In this document: in pieces, positions 42,356 through 50,438 of the stretch
Position numbering within the stretch: position 1 is the stretch's first letter
How the letters are laid out: each line of letters begins with the position of its first letter
Assembly (NCBI RefSeq): GCF_007830595.1
Contig: NZ_VLLD01000014.1
DNA from: Treponema_B putidum
GTDB lineage: Bacteria; Spirochaetota; Spirochaetia; Treponematales; Treponemataceae
Reading direction: 5' to 3' (one strand)
Length of the DNA stretch: 64,000 nt
The notes under the pieces: generated by a model
What the model was told of the DNA's origin: nothing
What the model saw: only the letters and a program-made list of their open reading frames with translations
Databases searched by the model: none
Program-made: the position numbers and the translations under genes

Positions 42356-43186
42356 ATGAGTCAAACGTGTAATCATGAATGTGAAGGTTGTAATTTAACT
42401 TGCAATGAAAGAACTGCTGCGCCGAACAGTTTTATTGAGCGTCCTAATAAACTAAGCAGCATTAAAAAAGTTATCGCAATTATAAGCGGGAAGGGCGGGG
42501 TAGGAAAATCTCTTATTACTTCCTTGTCTGCGGTACAATCCCAAAAAAAAGGCTATCAATGTGCTATCCTTGATGCCGATATTACAGGGCCGTCAATTCC
42601 TAAGGCCTTCGGAATATCCGAAACTGTCGTAGGAAACGATTCAGGTATTTTCCCTGCAAAGACTAAAACAGGGATTGACATTATGTCGGTTAATTTGCTT
42701 CTTGAAAACGAAACCGATCCTGTTATATGGAGGGGGCCTGTAATTGCCGGAACTGTAAAACAATTTTGGACGGATGTTATTTGGAAGGACATTGATTTTA
42801 TGTTTATCGATATGCCTCCCGGAACCGGCGATGTTCCTCTCACCGTTTTTCAATCCATACCTGTAGACGGTATTATTGTGGCGACTTCTCCTCAAGAACT
42901 TGTTTCAATGATAGTTGCCAAGGCTGTCAATATGGCAAAAAAAATGAACATACCAATAATCGGTTTGGTTGAAAACTTTTCGTATTTTACTTGTCCCGAT
43001 AACGGAAAAGATTATCATATTTTCGGAGAAAGCGGCATTGATGAAATAGCTTTAGAGTACGGTATTCCGGTTCTTGCAAAACTTCCTATTGATCCTGAAA
43101 TTGCGAAGGCTTGCGATAAAGGCAAAATAGAAGATGTTGATGCACCATGGTTCAATCCTATTGTTGAATGTATCGCAAAACTTTAA
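42356..43186 (+). CDS. Mrp/NBP35-type Fe-S carrier ATPase
   Basis: 276 residues from ATG 42356. The N-terminus has four Cys (5, 9, 12, 16) as C-x3-C-x2-C-x3-C, similar to the ferredoxin-like start of NBP35. Then comes the deviant Walker A SGKGGVGKS, DADITGPSIPKAFG and FIDMPPGTGD. Where Mrp proteins usually have a C-x-x-C (SYFxCPxC), this one has SYFTCPDNG with only one Cys. The family carries Fe-S clusters to target proteins. radA follows after 15 bases. Confidence 0.9.
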   Translation: MSQTCNHECEGCNLTCNERTAAPNSFIERPNKLSSIKKVIAIISGKGGVGKSLITSLSAVQSQKKGYQCAILDADITGPSIPKAFGISETVVGNDSGIFPAKTKTGIDIMSVNLLLENETDPVIWRGPVIAGTVKQFWTDVIWKDIDFMFIDMPPGTGDVPLTVFQSIPVDGIIVATSPQELVSMIVAKAVNMAKKMNIPIIGLVENFSYFTCPDNGKDYHIFGESGIDEIALEYGIPVLAKLPIDPEIAKACDKGKIEDVDAPWFNPIVECIAKL

Positions 43187-43201
43187 TTTTAAGGAAGGCT
43201 T

Positions 43202-44587
43202 ATGGCAAAAAAGAAAACAGGAGACCTTGCACACCGCTGCAACAACTGCGGTTACACTCAAGCCCGCTGGCTAGGCCGATGTCCCGAATGCGGCGAATGG
43301 AATACCTTTGAAGAGGTTACAATCAATCAAGATTATTCCGCAACCGAAAGAAGCATTGCAGAAAAATTTGTAAAAGAAGCTCATTCCGTTCCTCTTGATG
43401 CTATTGAAGCAAATGATGCCGTCCGCCTTTCTACGGGGATTGCGGAATTTGACAGGGTGCTGGGAGGTGGTGCCGTAAAGCGTTCGGCAATTTTAATCGG
43501 AGGAGAGCCGGGCATAGGAAAATCGACACTGCTCTTACAAGCTGCTTCGGCCTCTTCTTCGGGCTCCGTAAAAAAAGTTCTGTATGTTTCGGGAGAAGAA
43601 TCGGGCGGACAAATCCGTTCCCGTGCCGACAGACTGAATCTTCCTTTAAAAAATATTGAACTTTTATGCACTTGCAGGTTGGAAGATGTAGAGAGAGTTT
43701 TAAACAAGGTAAATCCCGTTTTTGTTATAATCGATTCAATTCAAACTATGTATTCCGCAGATGCCGGAGCCGTTCCGGGAACTATAAATCAATTAAAGCT
43801 ATGTGCTCACGAGCTTGTATCTTGGGTTAAAGAGAGGGACAGCGTTTTGTTTTTAACTGCCCATGTAACAAAGGACGGAAACATAGCGGGGCCTAAGGTT
43901 CTCGAACACCTCGTGGATACGGTCATTTCCTTTGAGAGAACAGAAGACGATGTGCGTTTTTTGCGTGCCCTAAAAAACCGCTTCGGCTCGGTTGACGAGC
44001 TTGGAATTTTCTCGATGGATGAAAGCGGTTTAAAAGCCATAGATGACCCGTCTTCATTATTTATTACTAATCGGACAGGGCCTCTGCCTGCGGGCTCTGC
44101 TGCCGTTCCCGTCTGCGAGGGGAGCCGTGTTTTTATGGTAGAAATACAGGCTCTTACGGTTCCTGCCAAGGGCGCGGTTACAAGGGTCTTTTCGGACAAG
44201 ATAGATTCCGCCCGCGTCAGCCGCATCGCCGCCGTTTTGGAAAAAAGAATAGGCTTACAATTTTCGGATCAGGATATTTATGTAAACGTTGCAGGAGGTA
44301 TAAGGCTTAAAGAACCCGCCGCCGACCTCGCCATAGCACTTGCTCTTTATTCCGCCCGTGCAAATATACCTGCTCAAAAAGAAGGAGCCTACATAGGCGA
44401 ATTAAGCCTCGCAGGAGAAATCCGAAGCGTCAAAAAATTAAAGCAAAGAATCAAAACCGCCCAAAGCATGGGCTTTACAAAAGTCGTGTCGCCTCCTCCT
44501 TCCGATTCTGAAGCGGGAGACATAAACATCTCACAGCTTTTTAAAGCGGAAGATTTAAGCTCGGCAATCAAAAAGGTGTTTGGGTAA
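43202..44587 (+). CDS. radA: DNA repair protein RadA
   Basis: 461 residues. Zinc finger CNNCGYTQARWLGRCPECGEW at the N-terminus, RecA-like core with Walker A GGEPGIGKST (near 100), the RadA KNRFG motif (ALKNRFGS) and a Lon-like C-terminal domain. It drives branch migration in recombination. AAGGAAGG lies before the ATG; co-transcription with the Mrp gene is likely. Confidence 0.97.
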   Translation: MAKKKTGDLAHRCNNCGYTQARWLGRCPECGEWNTFEEVTINQDYSATERSIAEKFVKEAHSVPLDAIEANDAVRLSTGIAEFDRVLGGGAVKRSAILIGGEPGIGKSTLLLQAASASSSGSVKKVLYVSGEESGGQIRSRADRLNLPLKNIELLCTCRLEDVERVLNKVNPVFVIIDSIQTMYSADAGAVPGTINQLKLCAHELVSWVKERDSVLFLTAHVTKDGNIAGPKVLEHLVDTVISFERTEDDVRFLRALKNRFGSVDELGIFSMDESGLKAIDDPSSLFITNRTGPLPAGSAAVPVCEGSRVFMVEIQALTVPAKGAVTRVFSDKIDSARVSRIAAVLEKRIGLQFSDQDIYVNVAGGIRLKEPAADLAIALALYSARANIPAQKEGAYIGELSLAGEIRSVKKLKQRIKTAQSMGFTKVVSPPPSDSEAGDINISQLFKAEDLSSAIKKVFG

Positions 44588-44644
44588 TTTTATGCATGAG
44601 CAGAATTTATCTTAATCTTGTTTCTTTAGATTTTTTTGAAAGTA

Positions 44645-44683
44645 AATCAACAACCCCGATGCTCTGCGTCGGGGTTGTTGATT
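44645..44683. other. Long perfect hairpin after radA
   Basis: AATCAACAACCCCGATGC pairs with GCGTCGGGGTTGTTGATT around the loop TCT, 18 pairs with one G-T. No T-run follows on the plus strand, so it is not a textbook terminator. It lies 58 bases past the radA stop and may end that transcript or be a repeat. Confidence 0.55.
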
Positions 44684-44802
44684 GGTTCATGATTTGGTAT
44701 TGTAATTGGGTTGATCTATAATTATATATGCTTGTATATTTGATGTCAATATAAAATTTTACATTGACAGAGGAAATGCAATGACATGTCGAATCGAAAA
44801 AG

Positions 44803-44831
44803 TTGACATTGCCAATATATTTATTTATAAT
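44803..44831 (+). promoter_or_regulatory. Consensus promoter of the toxin-antitoxin pair
   Basis: TTGACA (44803-44808), 17 bases, TATAAT (44826-44831). Predicted start near 44838, just before GGAG. Such a strong promoter fits a unit normally repressed by its own antitoxin-toxin complex. Confidence 0.75.
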
Positions 44832-44852
44832 ATACAAAAAGGAGTTACTACT

Positions 44853-45113
44853 ATGGCACAGACAAACATAAATATCCGTATAGATGAGGACTTAAAAAAC
44901 CAGTTTGAAGCTTTTTGTTCCGATATTGGAATGACAATGACAACAGCATTTTGCGTGTTTGCAAAAGCGGCGGTTAGGAAACAAAAAATACCGTTTGAAA
45001 TATCAACAGATCCATTCTACAGTGAAAGTAACATGGCTCACTTACGCCGCGGAATTGAAGCTCTGAACGCCGGAAAATGGGTAGAACATGAGCTTATCGA
45101 GGCGGGCGAATGA
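44853..45113 (+). CDS. RelB/DinJ family antitoxin
   Basis: 86 residues from MAQTNINIRIDEDLK with GGAG eight bases upstream. The N-terminal ribbon-helix-helix (INIRIDEDLKNQFEAFCSDIGMTMTTAFCVF) binds DNA and autoregulates. The C-terminal part (NMAHLRRGIEALNAGKW) wraps the toxin. Its stop overlaps the toxin start (ATGA), the usual coupling. Confidence 0.9.
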   Translation: MAQTNINIRIDEDLKNQFEAFCSDIGMTMTTAFCVFAKAAVRKQKIPFEISTDPFYSESNMAHLRRGIEALNAGKWVEHELIEAGE

Positions 45114-45370
45114 AAAAAATATGGTTTGATGAAGCTTGGGAAGATTATGTGTATTGGCAAACACAAGATAAGAAAACAATAAAGCGTATCAACATGCTGG
45201 TTAAAGATATTGAACGTAGAAACTTTGACGGTATAGGAAAACCGGAACCCCTAAAAGGCGAGTTGAGCGGGTTTTGGAGCCATCGTATTGATGAAGTGAA
45301 CAGGCTTGTGTACCGTGTAAGCAAAAATACTCTAGAAATTCTATCCTGCCGTGGACATTACGAGGATTAA
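45110..45370 (+). CDS. Txe/YoeB family mRNA interferase toxin
   Basis: 86 residues, the family length. It reads KKIWFDEAWEDYVYWQ, then KPEPLKGELSGFWSHRID, VNRLVYRV and the end SCRGHYED. The Glu (KGEL), Arg (SHRI) and C-terminal His-Tyr line up with catalytic Glu46, Arg65 and His83-Tyr84 of E. coli YoeB. YoeB cuts mRNA in the ribosomal A site. The partner here is RelB/DinJ-like rather than the usual YefM/Phd type. Confidence 0.92.
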   Translation: MKKIWFDEAWEDYVYWQTQDKKTIKRINMLVKDIERRNFDGIGKPEPLKGELSGFWSHRIDEVNRLVYRVSKNTLEILSCRGHYED

Positions 45371-45435
45371 TCGAAATGAGGTTATATATAAATACAAAAA
45401 AATATCTATAGATGAATTTATTTACCGAATTAAAA

Positions 45436-45458
45436 GGCTGTCCCATTTGGGGACAGCC
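45436..45458. other. Hairpin downstream of the toxin gene
   Basis: GGCTGTCCC pairs with GGGACAGCC (9 pairs, loop ATTTG). A smaller GCCGA/TCGGC pairing overlaps to the right. It may end the toxin-antitoxin transcript, though no T-run follows. The rest of 45460-45520 shows nothing I can assign. Confidence 0.4.
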
Positions 45459-45520
45459 GACAGTTCATTCGGCCCTTGTGTTATCGGTTATTTTAAATTG
45501 GTTTTGAACCATTCAAACGG

Positions 45521-45549
45521 TTGATATTTGTGTGGAAACATGCTATACT
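45521..45549 (+). promoter_or_regulatory. Promoter P1 of octamer locus 2
   Basis: TTGATA (45521-45526), 17 bases, TATACT (45544-45549), extended TGC. ATG follows after 8 bases, exactly as in locus 1. Confidence 0.65.
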
Positions 45550-45557
45550 ATACCGTA

Positions 45558-45764
45558 ATGATAGACAAAGGCTCCGCCGGCAGTTACAAACATTCTCACA
45601 AAAAAAGTACAAAAAGTTTTGAAAAACACTTGACACAATATAAAGTATCGGGTAAAATTCACAGCCTCACAGCCTCACAGCCTCACAGCCTCACAGCCTC
45701 ACAGCCTCACAGCCTCACAGCCTCACAGCCTCACAGCCTCACAGCCTCACAGCCTCACAGCTAA
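45558..45764 (+). CDS. Short leaderless ORF running into the octamer array (locus 2)
   Basis: 68 residues. The N-terminus contains SYKHSHKKSTKSFEKH, conserved with locus 1 in sequence and position. The chain then reads the array as SQPHSLTA repeats and stops at a TAA right after the last AGC. No known domain or signal peptide. Conservation of the basic N-terminal part between two otherwise diverged loci argues mildly for a real peptide; overlap with P2 and the array is the alternative explanation. Confidence 0.35.
   Translation: MIDKGSAGSYKHSHKKSTKSFEKHLTQYKVSGKIHSLTASQPHSLTASQPHSLTASQPHSLTASQPHS
45630..45658 (+). promoter_or_regulatory. Internal promoter P2 of octamer locus 2
   Basis: TTGACA (45630-45635), 17 bases, TAAAAT (45653-45658). 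The array starts two bases later, so transcription would begin within the first unit. Confidence 0.65.
45660..45762 (+). repeat. Octamer tandem array, twelve units of CACAGCCT plus a partial
   Basis: Twelve perfect CACAGCCT units (45660-45755) and a final CACAGCT. It differs from locus 1 by one base per unit (C for T at position 7), changed uniformly in every unit. That points to array homogenisation by slippage or conversion. Confidence 0.95.
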
Positions 45765-45819
45765 GGCCTTATCATGCCTAAATGAAATTTTCACAATAAA
45801 GACTAATTACTCAAATCAT

Positions 45820-45872
45820 GCCCAAAGACAGCCTGTCAGTCAAATACCGGCTTTCTGTCCTTGGGCTTTTTT
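45820..45872 (+). terminator. Intrinsic terminator of octamer locus 2
   Basis: GCCCAAAGACAG (45820-45831) pairs with CTGTCCTTGGGC (45855-45866) with one mismatch, then six T. It closes an RNA of about 205 bases from P2. The position relative to the array matches locus 1. Confidence 0.75.
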
Positions 45873-45991
45873 CATACACCGTTTAATAAAACCGCAAGGG
45901 GCACAAAGAGCTGAGCTTTGCTCAAGTTCGCAAAGGAATAATCGGAATGTCCTACGGATTGAGACAATTCAATCCAATGGATAATGTGTAA

Positions 45992-46264
45992 TGGGTATTT
46001 GATGATAAAGACCGCGCTAAAAGTGCTTGGAATCATTTGACAAGAGAATTCAGAGCTGTTCACGGTTTAGGAGGCGATGCAGCAGAGGACAACTTTTTTT
46101 GGGAATGGACAAAGAATTATGGAGGCAGCTATTGTACTAACATAAGATATGCAGGCGGACAAATATTTGAGTATTGCTTTAAGGGTAAGGGGGCTAAACA
46201 TAATCCTTTTGATGGGGGGCTTGTTACAAGCAAAGATGCCTATGTCCGTCCATACCTGCCATAA
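45992..46264 (+). pseudogene. 5'-truncated gene fragment, unknown family
   Basis: The frame is open from 45992 (just after a stop) to 46264 and reads continuous coding-like sequence: FDDKDRAKSAWNHLTREFRAV, then YGGSYCTNIRYAGG and KHNPFDGGLVTSKDAYVRPYLP. No ATG or ribosome site opens it; TTG 46037 is internal. It may be the C-terminal domain of a larger protein, perhaps a shuffled tip domain. Alternatives: a complete short protein from TTG. Confidence 0.4.
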
Positions 46265-46291
46265 AACTATAAAGACAAGGAGACTTTTAGT

Positions 46292-46819
46292 ATGAAAAAA
46301 AGCATTTTAATTTTAGTATTTTGCCTAATCGGTTTGTTGTGTTTTGCTCAAGAAGACGGAACCTCGCCTATGTACTATTGGGAGTACACCAGCCCCGTAA
46401 CCTTAAACGGTAAAAAATTTTATGGTTCAGAAGCCGACTGGGGTAATAATAGTAGTTTTGCCGATTCTTATAGGGAGCAGGACGGCTATGCTCTTGTTTT
46501 AGGGCGCAAACTGCACTACTGGCTTTATGATACAATAACATATCACAATGGAAATGCTTCAGACATATATGATAGAGTTATTCCGAATTGGGTAGAACGG
46601 CTTGGCTATGTTATTGATTTTGATAATATTCGTGTTAACAATAACAATACGGCTTTAGCAAATTCCGTGAAAGCCTTAATGAAACAGCGGGGCTGTGATA
46701 TAAGTGTTACGCTTTGTACAAGCACTAATTGGGATACCAATGTAGATTTTGTAATAATAAATGAATATCTTACAAATAAAAAACAGTATAAAATAACTAT
46801 TTACTATTTGTATAAATAG
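46292..46819 (+). CDS. Small exported protein, unknown function
   Basis: 175 residues. Signal peptide SILILVFCLIGLLCFA then QEDG. The mature part is rich in Tyr, Trp and Asn, with two Cys near the C-terminus (RGCDISVTLCTS). No recognised family. AAGGAG lies before the ATG. The fragment upstream ends 27 bases before it and the DUF2628 gene follows 17 bases after it, so the three may be one unit. Confidence 0.7.
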   Translation: MKKSILILVFCLIGLLCFAQEDGTSPMYYWEYTSPVTLNGKKFYGSEADWGNNSSFADSYREQDGYALVLGRKLHYWLYDTITYHNGNASDIYDRVIPNWVERLGYVIDFDNIRVNNNNTALANSVKALMKQRGCDISVTLCTSTNWDTNVDFVIINEYLTNKKQYKITIYYLYK

Positions 46820-46836
46820 GAGATGTGAGAAATACT

Positions 46837-47442
46837 ATGAAAACTTTTAGTGTTTATGTTCATCCTCATGGTGAGGATATTCAAGCCGTAAAAAACGGCT
46901 GGTCATGGCCTGCTTTTTTACTGGGTGAGTTTTGGGCTTTTTATAAAAATTTATTTTTAGCCGCCATTATAGCTATAATTATTGATTTTATACTCATTCA
47001 TGATTATTATTATGATTATTATATTATCGACAACTCATATCTTTTTGCTATGTCGATAATAAGTGCAATAGTTTTCGGTTTACAAGGAAACGGCTGGGTA
47101 AAGGAAAGATTGAGAAAACAGGGGTATGTCTACAAAGGTTCTGTTCCGGCAGCAGATGCTGATACCGCAATACTAAAATACCAATCCATCAGAAACAAAA
47201 AACAACAAAAAGCCGCATTCACAGAAAACCCTGCAAACAGTCCCGAACCCGAAAAAGACCCTGCCTGTGCTGCAAAACCGGAAATCGTTCAGGACGAAAT
47301 ATTGGAAGAAGTAAGTATTCCTCAACCTGATGATGAGGCCGATTTTAAAACCTGCCCTTATTGCGGCGAGAAAATACGGAAAGTTGCTATCTTATGCAGG
47401 TACTGTCATAGTAAGTTATCGGATCAATGTATAGATAGTTGA
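46837..47442 (+). CDS. DUF2628 membrane protein with C-terminal zinc ribbon
   Basis: 201 residues from ATG 46837 (GTG 46825 is an alternative). The start KTFSVYVHPHG, the NGWSWPAFLLGEFWAFYKN motif and two to three membrane helices fit DUF2628. A Pro/Glu-rich linker leads to a zinc ribbon CPYCGEKIRKVAILCRYCHS (C-x2-C, C-x2-C) near the end. Probably an inner-membrane protein with a cytoplasmic metal-binding tail; role unknown. Confidence 0.78.
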   Translation: MKTFSVYVHPHGEDIQAVKNGWSWPAFLLGEFWAFYKNLFLAAIIAIIIDFILIHDYYYDYYIIDNSYLFAMSIISAIVFGLQGNGWVKERLRKQGYVYKGSVPAADADTAILKYQSIRNKKQQKAAFTENPANSPEPEKDPACAAKPEIVQDEILEEVSIPQPDDEADFKTCPYCGEKIRKVAILCRYCHSKLSDQCIDS

Positions 47443-47500
47443 TTGTTATACTACATATCTTTTACTCCATATACCATTTCCCCAAAATAATGTATAATTG

Positions 47501-47580
47501 GTCTAGCCTAAAAATCTAATTCGATTTTTAGGCTAGACTGTCGAGTTTTCATAAGTCTTTAAGACTTATGAAAAACATCG
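47501..47580 (+). repeat. Two-hairpin element, copy 2
   Basis: Hairpin A: GTCTAGCCTAAAAATC / GATTTTTAGGCTAGAC, 16 perfect pairs, six-base loop TAATTC. Then TG and hairpin B: CGAGTTTTCATAAGTC...GACTTATGAAAAACATCG, with the same unpaired A at the foot. TATAAT at 47493-47498 lies just left, so the element may form the 5' end of the phosphoesterase mRNA. Confidence 0.75.
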
Positions 47581-47608
47581 CAAACAGATTTAGGAGGCTT
47601 TAATACTT

Positions 47609-48286
47609 ATGAAGTTATTGATTATTTCGGACGGGCATGGGGATCTTGAAAAACTAAAAAAGATAAAACCTGTTGCCGATGGGGTTGATGCCCTTATTTT
47701 CGGAGGGGACTTTGCTGCTTTTAAAAAGATTGAAACGGGGGCTCCTTTTTTAAACGAGCTTTTAAAGATTCATAAAAATATTTTTGCCGTGTTGGGGAAT
47801 TGCGATGCTCCTGAGTTTGAAAAAAAATTAAAGGATGCCGGTGTTTCGATTACGGGCGAGGTAAAAAATTTTGAAGGGCTTATCTTTGCTGGTTCCGGGG
47901 GCGGAAGTAAATTTACAGGAATGACTCCTTACGAAAGAACCGATGAAGAGCTTGTAAAAGACTTGACCGATGCCTTTGAAAAAGCAAATATTACCGAAGC
48001 CGGTAACTTGGTTTTGGTTTGTCATAATCCTCCGCATGGGGCCAAGGTCGATAAGGTGGCTCCCATGGTGCATGTGGGCTCAAAGGGTATCACTGCCTTT
48101 ATCGAAAAGCATAAGCCTCTTTTGGTTGTGTCTGGGCATATTCACGAGTCCTTTGCGGTAGATAAAATCGGCGAAACCGTTTTGGTAAACCCCGGTGCCC
48201 TGATGGAAGGCCGCTATGCTCTTGCCGATATTACAAAAAACGAAAAGGGTTTTGAAGTTTCTGTAGAGTTAAAAACCTTGGATTAA
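47609..48286 (+). CDS. Metallophosphoesterase
   Basis: 225 residues. Calcineurin-type motifs in order: SDGHGD (8-13), GGDFAA, LGNCD, CHNPPHG and SGHIHES. These bind two metals and hydrolyse a phosphoester, likely a nucleotide or phosphodiester; substrate unknown. AGGAGG lies 11 bases before the ATG. The stop overlaps that of the convergent rsmG gene by four bases. Confidence 0.9.
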   Translation: MKLLIISDGHGDLEKLKKIKPVADGVDALIFGGDFAAFKKIETGAPFLNELLKIHKNIFAVLGNCDAPEFEKKLKDAGVSITGEVKNFEGLIFAGSGGGSKFTGMTPYERTDEELVKDLTDAFEKANITEAGNLVLVCHNPPHGAKVDKVAPMVHVGSKGITAFIEKHKPLLVVSGHIHESFAVDKIGETVLVNPGALMEGRYALADITKNEKGFEVSVELKTLD

Positions 48287-49047
48287 GGCTTTTCGATTAT
48301 GAGAAGGTGCCTTTCTTTTTTTAAAAAGGGAACATCAAGTTTTTCTATTTTATAGTTTAGACCTTCTTTTTTGATAAGCTCCGTCTCTTCATTTATTTTT
48401 TCTTCCATGGCCTTGTATAAAAATAATTTACCCTTAGGCTTTGCAAGATTTAAAAGGGTGTTTAGGATGTGCTTATCCAAGGTGCGGAAGGCTCTGCAAG
48501 TTACAATATCAAATTTATTTTGAGGGGCTTTTTCGGCTTCGCTTTCGATAATCTCGGTGTTATTTAATTGGAGAACCGCTTTGATGTTTTCTAAAAATGT
48601 GCATCGCTTTTGCATTCTTTCAATTAAAGAAAGTTTTACATCTAAATTGCCTAAAGAAATAAAGAGAGCTGCAAGGGGAACCCCGGGAAAGCCCGCTCCG
48701 GTCCCGGCATCGGCAATATAAAAAGACTCACTTGTAAGAAGAGCTTCATTAGTATTTTTGGTTTCGGCATTGTTGAGTGCGGTTTTGCTTTCAGTATTTT
48801 TGGTTTCGTTATAGAAAAAATGCCAAGCCGAAAGGGAATCTAAAACATGGGAGACGATTAATTCTTCATCGCCCTTAACCTTCACCAAGTTAAATGAGGC
48901 ATTAAACATTTTAAGCTCCCGCATATAAATGTTTAAAAGTTTAGAAAGCTTATTATGAGCCTTTTCGTTTATGCCTAATTCTTTTAAGCCCTTTAGTAGA
49001 AGGCCATCTGATAAAAAGTCCTTTGATAAAAGTTTATCGGTGTCCAT
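48283..49047 (-). CDS. rsmG: 16S rRNA (guanine-N7) methyltransferase RsmG
   Basis: 254 residues, slightly longer than usual. The SAM loop reads DAGTGAGFPGVPLA, followed by LIERMQKRCTFL and TCRAFRTLD. It methylates G527 of 16S rRNA. An extra Asn/Thr-rich stretch (about 85-105, KNTESKTALNNAETKNTNEA) sits just before the SAM loop and contains a near repeat. It follows the aldehyde dehydrogenase gene by 17 bases. Confidence 0.94.
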   Translation of the reverse strand: MDTDKLLSKDFLSDGLLLKGLKELGINEKAHNKLSKLLNIYMRELKMFNASFNLVKVKGDEELIVSHVLDSLSAWHFFYNETKNTESKTALNNAETKNTNEALLTSESFYIADAGTGAGFPGVPLAALFISLGNLDVKLSLIERMQKRCTFLENIKAVLQLNNTEIIESEAEKAPQNKFDIVTCRAFRTLDKHILNTLLNLAKPKGKLFLYKAMEEKINEETELIKKEGLNYKIEKLDVPFLKKERHLLIIEKP

Positions 49048-49064
49048 TTTTTAAAGCCCGTTTC

Positions 49065-50438
49065 CTACATCATCTTATCTATTATGTTTAGTTTTTTTTC
49101 GGAATAGGGATGATAGCGGAGCTTGATGTCGATGAGGTTTGATTTTTTTAGGATGCTTTTTGCATTGCTGAAAACTTTAAAGCTTTCGTCTCCGTGGTAT
49201 TTTCCTATGCCGCTAAAGCCGACTCCTCCGAAGGGAAGGTAATCGCTTGCCAAGTGGACTATCGTATCGTTGATACAGCCGCCCCCGAAAGAAACCTCAT
49301 TTAAGAATTTCTTTTCTATCTTTGAGTCGGTTGTAAAAAGATAAGAGGCTAGGGGCTTTTCGCGGGATTTAATCAGTTTAATTGCTTCCTCTATTGTCTT
49401 AAAACTTATTACGGGAAGGATTGGCCCGAAAATTTCTTCCTGCATTATTTTGGAATCAAAGGTAATGTTATCTAAAACCGTGGGCTCAATAAATTTTCTG
49501 TTTTTTTCTCCATTGCCGCCCGTGATTATTTTTTCTCCTTCAATTAAACCCATGAGGCGGTCAAAATGTTTTTCGTTTACGATGTGGGGAAGGTGCATGT
49601 CCAAATAGGTTTCCGTGGGGAAAAATTCTTTTAAAGCTTCTTTTAATTCTTCGATAAATTTTTCTTTTACCTCATATTGAATTAAAAGATAATCGGGGGC
49701 TATGCAGGTTTGTCCAGCGTTAAGGTATTTTCCGAAAGCTATTCGGCGGGCTGCAACTTTTAAGTTTGCCGATTTTTCGACTACGCAGGGAGACTTTCCG
49801 CCGAGCTCTAAGGTTACGGGGGTTACATATTTAGCCGCCGCTTCCATTACGAGTTTGCCGACAGTTGTTCCGCCCGTAAAAAAGATGTAGTCAAAACGCT
49901 GCTCCAAAAGTTTTGAGTTTTCTTCCCGCCCTCCGGTAATTACCGATATATATTCCGGCGGAAAGTTTTCGGAGATTATTTTTTTTATAACCTCCGATGT
50001 CGCAGGCGAATAATTTGAAGGCTTTACAACGGCACAGTTTCCTGCAGCAATGGCCCCGACCAAGGGAGCTAGGGTTAAATTTAAAGGATAGTTCCACGGC
50101 GACATGATGAGCACGGTGCCGAAGGGCTCATACATTATTTTGCTTGAGCTTTTAAAATGAGCAATCGAGGTCGGAACCCTTTTAGGTTTAATCCATTTTT
50201 TTAAGTGCTTTATTGCAAATTTAAGTTCTCCGCGTACGATAGCAAATTCCGAAAAGAAGCCTTCCATTTCGGTTTTGTGTAAGTCGGAATAAAGGGCATT
50301 TAAAAGTTCTTTTTTGTTTTGGTTTAAAACTTCCTGTAATTTTAATAATTGAGAAATCCTAAACTCATAGCTTTTTGTTTTATTTGTTTCAAAAAAAATC
50401 CTGCAATTTTTTACGATTGTTTCTATATCTTGATTCAT
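49065..50438 (-). CDS. NAD(P)-dependent aldehyde dehydrogenase
   Basis: 457 residues from ATG 50438, placed by CCGGAG; the longer frame uses a TTG at 50453 and lacks one. Signatures: MSPWNYPLNLTLAPL, TLELGGKSP with the general-base Glu, and NAGQTCIAPDY with the catalytic Cys. It is of the short class-3 type that acts on fatty or aromatic aldehydes. The C-terminus ends in basic and hydrophobic residues, as in membrane-associated ALDH3. It lies downstream of the ABC exporter genes. Confidence 0.92.
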   Translation of the reverse strand: MNQDIETIVKNCRIFFETNKTKSYEFRISQLLKLQEVLNQNKKELLNALYSDLHKTEMEGFFSEFAIVRGELKFAIKHLKKWIKPKRVPTSIAHFKSSSKIMYEPFGTVLIMSPWNYPLNLTLAPLVGAIAAGNCAVVKPSNYSPATSEVIKKIISENFPPEYISVITGGREENSKLLEQRFDYIFFTGGTTVGKLVMEAAAKYVTPVTLELGGKSPCVVEKSANLKVAARRIAFGKYLNAGQTCIAPDYLLIQYEVKEKFIEELKEALKEFFPTETYLDMHLPHIVNEKHFDRLMGLIEGEKIITGGNGEKNRKFIEPTVLDNITFDSKIMQEEIFGPILPVISFKTIEEAIKLIKSREKPLASYLFTTDSKIEKKFLNEVSFGGGCINDTIVHLASDYLPFGGVGFSGIGKYHGDESFKVFSNAKSILKKSNLIDIKLRYHPYSEKKLNIIDKMM

